Positions 61,085 through 64,000 of a stretch of DNA of 64,000 nucleotides are shown one piece after another; within the stretch, counting starts at the first letter, position 1; each line of letters begins with the position of its first letter. The position numbers were made by a program, and so were the translations under genes. Origin of the DNA: Flavobacterium sp. NKUCC04_CG. GTDB lineage: Bacteria; Bacteroidota; Bacteroidia; Flavobacteriales; Flavobacteriaceae. The notes below the pieces were generated by a model. The model did not search any database, was not told where the DNA came from, and was given only the letters and a program-made list of their open reading frames with translations. The stretch is from positions 17,701-81,700 of the forward strand of contig NZ_JAHKRA010000014.1 of assembly GCF_019345525.1 (NCBI RefSeq). Direction: 5' to 3'.

Positions 61085-61630
61085 ATGATTTATAAAAAGA
61101 CCTTTTGGAGCTTATTGCTTATAATACATATAGCTTTTAGTGGGTGTGTAGAGAAGAAGTCTAAACCTACTACAGCCACTAATCTAGATAAAGTGTTAGC
61201 AGAAGAAATCAATAATTCTAGAATAAAATATGAAATAAATTTTCCTGATACGGTGTTTGTTCAGGAAGAGAATTATGGTTTAATTAAATATCAAAGCCAT
61301 TATGATTCTATAATTACGAAGTTTGGAGATAGAGATGTTAATAGATTTGTACGATATATAATGTTAACTACCGATACCGTTAACTATGATCATAAATATT
61401 TGAAAAATATTGTAAAAGATACATTTGGTGCATCTGATAATCGTAATATTTATTTTATGGCTACTTTTACTAAACGAGGCACATACTATATTGATGGTGT
61501 AATTAATGATTTGATTCAAATTGATTTACATAAGAAAAATAAAGAACAATATGATTTAGTTAGGTTACTTGAAGACGAAGTTCGTGTAACCAAAAAAGTT
61601 ATTGTTGTAAATAAAGATGATAGTAAGTGA
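61085..61630 (+). CDS. Lipoprotein of unknown function in toxin-tip region
   Basis: A 181-aa protein with a lipoprotein signal (LLLIIHIAFSGC, Cys about 20), then VEKKSKPTT and a soluble part of mixed strands and helices. It has no motif I recognise. It is AT-rich. It ends 4 bases before the orphan Rhs fragment. Lipoproteins beside Rhs tips are often immunity proteins for periplasm-acting toxins, but its partner cannot be named. Confidence 0.6.
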   Translation: MIYKKTFWSLLLIIHIAFSGCVEKKSKPTTATNLDKVLAEEINNSRIKYEINFPDTVFVQEENYGLIKYQSHYDSIITKFGDRDVNRFVRYIMLTTDTVNYDHKYLKNIVKDTFGASDNRNIYFMATFTKRGTYYIDGVINDLIQIDLHKKNKEQYDLVRLLEDEVRVTKKVIVVNKDDSK

Positions 61631-61633
61631 TAG

Positions 61634-62425
61634 TATGATGGTATAACTAGTATTTTTTTGAGCGTGGATCCGTTAGCGGAGCAGTTCCCAGGATGGACTC
61701 CATATCATTATGTACACAACAATCCAATCAATCTCATTGACCCAACAGGAATGAGTGCGGAGGAAAGTGATGGGCATTATTATGGGAGCGATGGAAAGAC
61801 CTATTTAGGAACGGACGGTATAAATGATAATAAGTCGTATACATTAAAAGATGGGAAATCTCCTAATTTTAAGAACCAAGATGTAAATTGGGGAGGAAAG
61901 CTTGATTCAAAACATTCAAATGAATTAAAGAAGAATTCTGTTGAAGGAGTTTTTGATAAAAGTAAAGTAGATACAAGGGTATCTACAATTCAAAGAACAG
62001 GTCCTGGATTTGATTTTAGCAATGCGGATTCTGATATTAAGAACGCTCTAATGTATGATTTACCACAAGGACTTCAAAATGTTGGGGATGGGATTGCAGT
62101 AGCTGGCTTTGGACTAACATTAACCGGAGTAGGTGCAGAAATCGGAGTTCCGTTAGCTGGAGCTGGTAATCTTATATCAGGAATTGGTTCAGGAATTGAG
62201 ATTGGAGTAGATTTATTTGAAGGAAATATGAAAGGAGCAGGAATTAATATAGGATTTTATCTTGGATCTAAATTTTTGGAGAAAGGATTAAATAAAGCTT
62301 TACCGGGAGCAGGAAAAAGCTTTGGAGAGAAAGGTTTTAATTTAGGTACAGAGATTTTGACACAAGGAGCTTCATTAAAAGCGACAGGAGCTCAAAGGGT
62401 AATTAATGAACAAAATAAAAAATGA
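61634..62425 (+). pseudogene. Orphan Rhs C-terminal tip (core end plus toxin-like domain), no start
   Basis: The frame begins after a TAG at 61631 and carries a short end of the Rhs core: FLSVDPLAEQFPGWTPYHYVHNNPINLIDPTGM, which is the conserved repeat-associated core terminus. The variable tip follows (about 215 residues) with a hydrophobic Gly/Ala-rich stretch (GIAVAGFGLTLTGVGAEIGVPLAGAGNLISGIGSG) and no recognised nuclease motif. The only start is a TTG at 61658, and nothing before the core end resembles the YD-repeat shell, so this is a silent tip cassette rather than an expressed toxin. A small membrane-protein gene overlaps its stop. Confidence 0.8.
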
Positions 62426-62613
62426 TGGGAGATTTTTTTTTGGCAATAATCTTAATGGTGGGAGGAGTTTTATTCTTTTTAATGACTCTTAAGGATGAAA
62501 AGAATAAAAATAAAACAGTAACAACGAGTTATGTAATGCACTTAAAGGGATATGCTGGAGGAATAGGTCTTTTTCTAATGGGATTGGTAATGCTTTATAG
62601 AATTTTGTATTAG
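62422..62613 (+). CDS. Small two-helix membrane protein, candidate immunity protein
   Basis: A 63-aa protein consisting of two membrane segments (FFLAIILMVGGVLFFLMTL and GGIGLFLMGLVMLYRILY) around a short charged loop. Its ATG overlaps the stop of the orphan Rhs tip (ATGA), which is the classical toxin-immunity arrangement. It resembles small membrane immunity proteins such as Imm17 in size and layout, but this is not a firm identification. Confidence 0.6.
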   Translation: MMGDFFLAIILMVGGVLFFLMTLKDEKNKNKTVTTSYVMHLKGYAGGIGLFLMGLVMLYRILY

Positions 62614-62634
62614 CTGAATTTGATTATCCCGCTA

Positions 62635-62667
62635 CCGCACGAAATCGAAGATTCGACGGAGTCAATC
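62635..62667 (+). repeat. Right copy of the cassette-flanking repeat
   Basis: CCGCACGAAAT-CGAAG-ATTCGACGGAGT. The inverted partner is at 61001-61032; together they bracket the lipoprotein, Rhs tip and small membrane protein. Confidence 0.75.
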
Positions 62668-62689
62668 CTTTGTGTGGTACGAATAAACA

Positions 62690-62722
62690 AAAAATCCCAA
62701 CCGTAAAAAGTTGGGGTTTTAT
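62690..62722 (+). terminator. Terminator after the Rhs-tip cassette
   Basis: AAAATCCCAACC and its partner AGTTGGGGTTTT pair around GTAAAA. Confidence 0.75.
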
Positions 62723-62759
62723 AGTTGCAATGCGTTGGAAAGCGTTTGTTTAAGTTTAA

Positions 62760-63317
62760 GGTTATAAACCACCAACGGGAACAGTAATGGAAAATGTTTC
62801 GATTACTAAAGCATCATCTATGCATCCTTATTTTAGAGCTACTCCTTCTGGGGAGTATGGGCCGTATTCTCCTGATGCTGTAAGTTTTGGTTATGGTGTT
62901 TCAGGAAGTGGTGGTTTTTTCAGTGCAAGTGCCAGTTTTGGATTTGCAATGACGCATAATGATGTAGCATTGATGGTGTCTGGAGAACTAGTTATGGGTC
63001 CAGATGTAGAAAAACCAGGTTTTACTTTTGGGCCTAACATAGGTTTTCACGATAATTACGGAGGAAATAAAGATGTGTTAGAAGGTTTAGGAGGAAAGAG
63101 TGTCGGTAGGAATGCAAATGTACTTGTTGGAGGAATTTCTTATAGTAAGTCAGCAGTACCAAATTCAGAACAAATAAGTAGAGTAGGTGTAAAATCAACA
63201 ACTATAAATATTGGCCCTGGAATTGGTGGAGGTTATGGGCAGTCTCAAACTCAAACGTATAAATTAAGTAATGGAATGAGAAATATAAAAAATTGGTATA
63301 GTACATGGAAGTTTTAG
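62760..63317 (+). CDS. Second toxin-tip-like fragment, Gly-rich
   Basis: The frame is open from 62760 after a TAA; ATG 62787 gives 176 aa. The nine residues before the ATG (GYKPPTGTV) continue the protein-like sequence, so the true beginning seems to be missing, as in orphan Rhs tips. The body is Gly/Ser-rich with alternating small and hydrophobic residues (SGSGGFFSASASFGF, INIGPGIGGGYGQSQTQTY), suggesting beta strands. No toxin motif is recognised. It overlaps a small lipoprotein gene by 13 bases. Confidence 0.55.
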   Translation, partial: GYKPPTGTVMENVSITKASSMHPYFRATPSGEYGPYSPDAVSFGYGVSGSGGFFSASASFGFAMTHNDVALMVSGELVMGPDVEKPGFTFGPNIGFHDNYGGNKDVLEGLGGKSVGRNANVLVGGISYSKSAVPNSEQISRVGVKSTTINIGPGIGGGYGQSQTQTYKLSNGMRNIKNWYSTWKF

Positions 63318-63658
63318 GAAAAGGAGTTTCTTTGGTAATTATTTTACTGCTTCTTTCATCTTGTTTGAGAGTAGATTGTGAAGAAAATGCTCGCTTTTTT
63401 AGAGCAGTAGAATGTCTTCAAATATTTGAAAAACTACCGACCTTAGAAAGTCCTTATATGAAATCTGAAGGAATACATTTGGTTACAGGAGATAAATGTA
63501 TATGTGAAGATGAAACACGAGCATTAAATATCTATAAGAATATTTTGGAAAAAGGGGATTCTATCATAAAGCGTAAAGGAGAACTTAATTTTTCTATCCA
63601 TAAAAAAGATACGATTATTGAGGTTAAATGGGAATGTGAAGGAAAAGTTTATGAATGA
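63305..63658 (+). CDS. Small lipoprotein, candidate immunity protein
   Basis: A 117-aa protein with a lipoprotein signal (VIILLLLSSC, Cys about 20) and a Cys-containing soluble domain (several Cys: VDCEENA, VECLQ, KCICED, WECEG). It overlaps the preceding tip-like gene by 13 bases and so is probably its partner. The function is inferred from context only. Confidence 0.6.
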   Translation: MEVLGKGVSLVIILLLLSSCLRVDCEENARFFRAVECLQIFEKLPTLESPYMKSEGIHLVTGDKCICEDETRALNIYKNILEKGDSIIKRKGELNFSIHKKDTIIEVKWECEGKVYE

Positions 63659-64000
63659 TTTTTTTGCCCCCGCTAGCGCACGAATACTTTAACTACCAGG
63701 CTACGCTACCGCGCGAGTCCTCTCCCCCGCTGGTGCGCGAATATTAAAAACATTCGACTAGGCTACCTCGCGAGTCCTCCCATAAATCCGCAACTCTATA
63801 CCAGAAGTTGATTTTTTATCATTTAGAACTACTAAGGATGAAGAAAAGTAGCTTAAGTAATTATTTAGGTTGCTTAAAGAGCATAGTTTTCCCCGCTAGT
63901 GCACGAAGGATAAAATCTTCGCTATCGCGCGAGCACGTCATTAAGTTAATATATTAAACATTTGATTTACATGTGTTTATGCTTGTTTTTTTAATAGTGA
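63659..64000. repeat. Spacer with three copies of a GC-rich repeat element
   Basis: Copies start at 63667 (CCCCCGCTAGCGCACGAATA, ends GCGCGAGTCCTC), 63724 (CCCCCGCTGGTGCGCGAATA, ends CGCGAGTCCTCC) and 63891 (CCCCGCTAGTGCACGAAGG, ends GCGCGAGCACGTC). Each has a loosely palindromic left arm and a CGCGAG end, far richer in GC than the flanking genes. Between copies 2 and 3 about 110 AT-rich bases hold nothing recognised. Confidence 0.8.

Noticed and set aside
61658..62425. TTG 61658 as a true start of a 255-aa protein
   Set aside because: The sequence begins within the conserved Rhs core end, and the preceding codons still resemble core sequence, so it is a truncated tip.

Overview
The window looks like the chromosome of a member of the Flavobacteriaceae (Bacteroidetes). 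The evidence is the low-GC coding style, the recurrent Bacteroidetes promoter signature (TTG, about 19-23 bases, TAnnTTTG) ahead of many genes, the near absence of Shine-Dalgarno sites, a protease with a type IX secretion sorting tail, SusC/FhuA-type TonB-dependent receptors, lipoproteins with acidic residues after the lipidated Cys, and an Rhs-type polymorphic-toxin locus. No rRNA genes, complete insertion sequences, CRISPR arrays or prophage were seen.

Layout. 1-6 kb: end of anmK, an amino-acid dehydrogenase, tonB, a tandem octamer array, exbD/exbB on the opposite strand, and folC. 6.1-6.5 kb: three identical tRNA-Val(TAC) genes. 6.7-17.5 kb: accessory genes, namely an HPP membrane protein, an ABC-F protein with a long leader, a large secreted trypsin-like protease with a partner lipoprotein, an Ada-like/AlkB alkylation-repair pair, a cold-shock protein, a metal-binding (HMA) protein and a hydrolase. 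17.6-24 kb: argS followed by a tightly coupled SGNH, SGNH-LysM, MBOAT operon that looks like an envelope O-acylation system. 25-34 kb: RluA-type synthase, ffh-folD, a membrane-anchored MutS-like ATPase, and a three-gene unit built around a winged-helix regulator. 34-41 kb: an APC permease and two TonB-dependent receptors with Fur-box-like sites. 41-49 kb: housekeeping genes (rluF, Nif3/CT398 pair, lpxK-PNP, gap, lipA). 49.4-50.4 kb: a four-helix-bundle gene between two more octamer arrays, then nhaA. 52-60 kb: an ABC-F protein, a lipocalin-like lipoprotein, a MarR-controlled TolC/HlyD/ABC-2 exporter and a PPK2 polyphosphate kinase. 60.4-64 kb: AT-rich Rhs toxin-tip debris with candidate immunity genes and repeated GC-rich spacer elements.

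The observations that annotation alone does not explain are: (i) three perfectly phased 8-bp tandem arrays sharing unit family, polarity and end sequence, two of them bracketing a four-helix-bundle gene; (ii) a CTTTG-N5-CAAAGTA inverted repeat at both promoters around the winged-helix regulator; (iii) a perfect 18-bp palindrome at the marR promoter with a related site before tolC; (iv) inverted copies of a repeat flanking an orphan Rhs tip plus candidate immunity cassette; and (v) loss of all four expected zinc-ligand cysteines in a CT398-type zinc-ribbon protein. Everything here was read by eye. No similarity search, folding or profile search was run, and family names rest on motif recognition.
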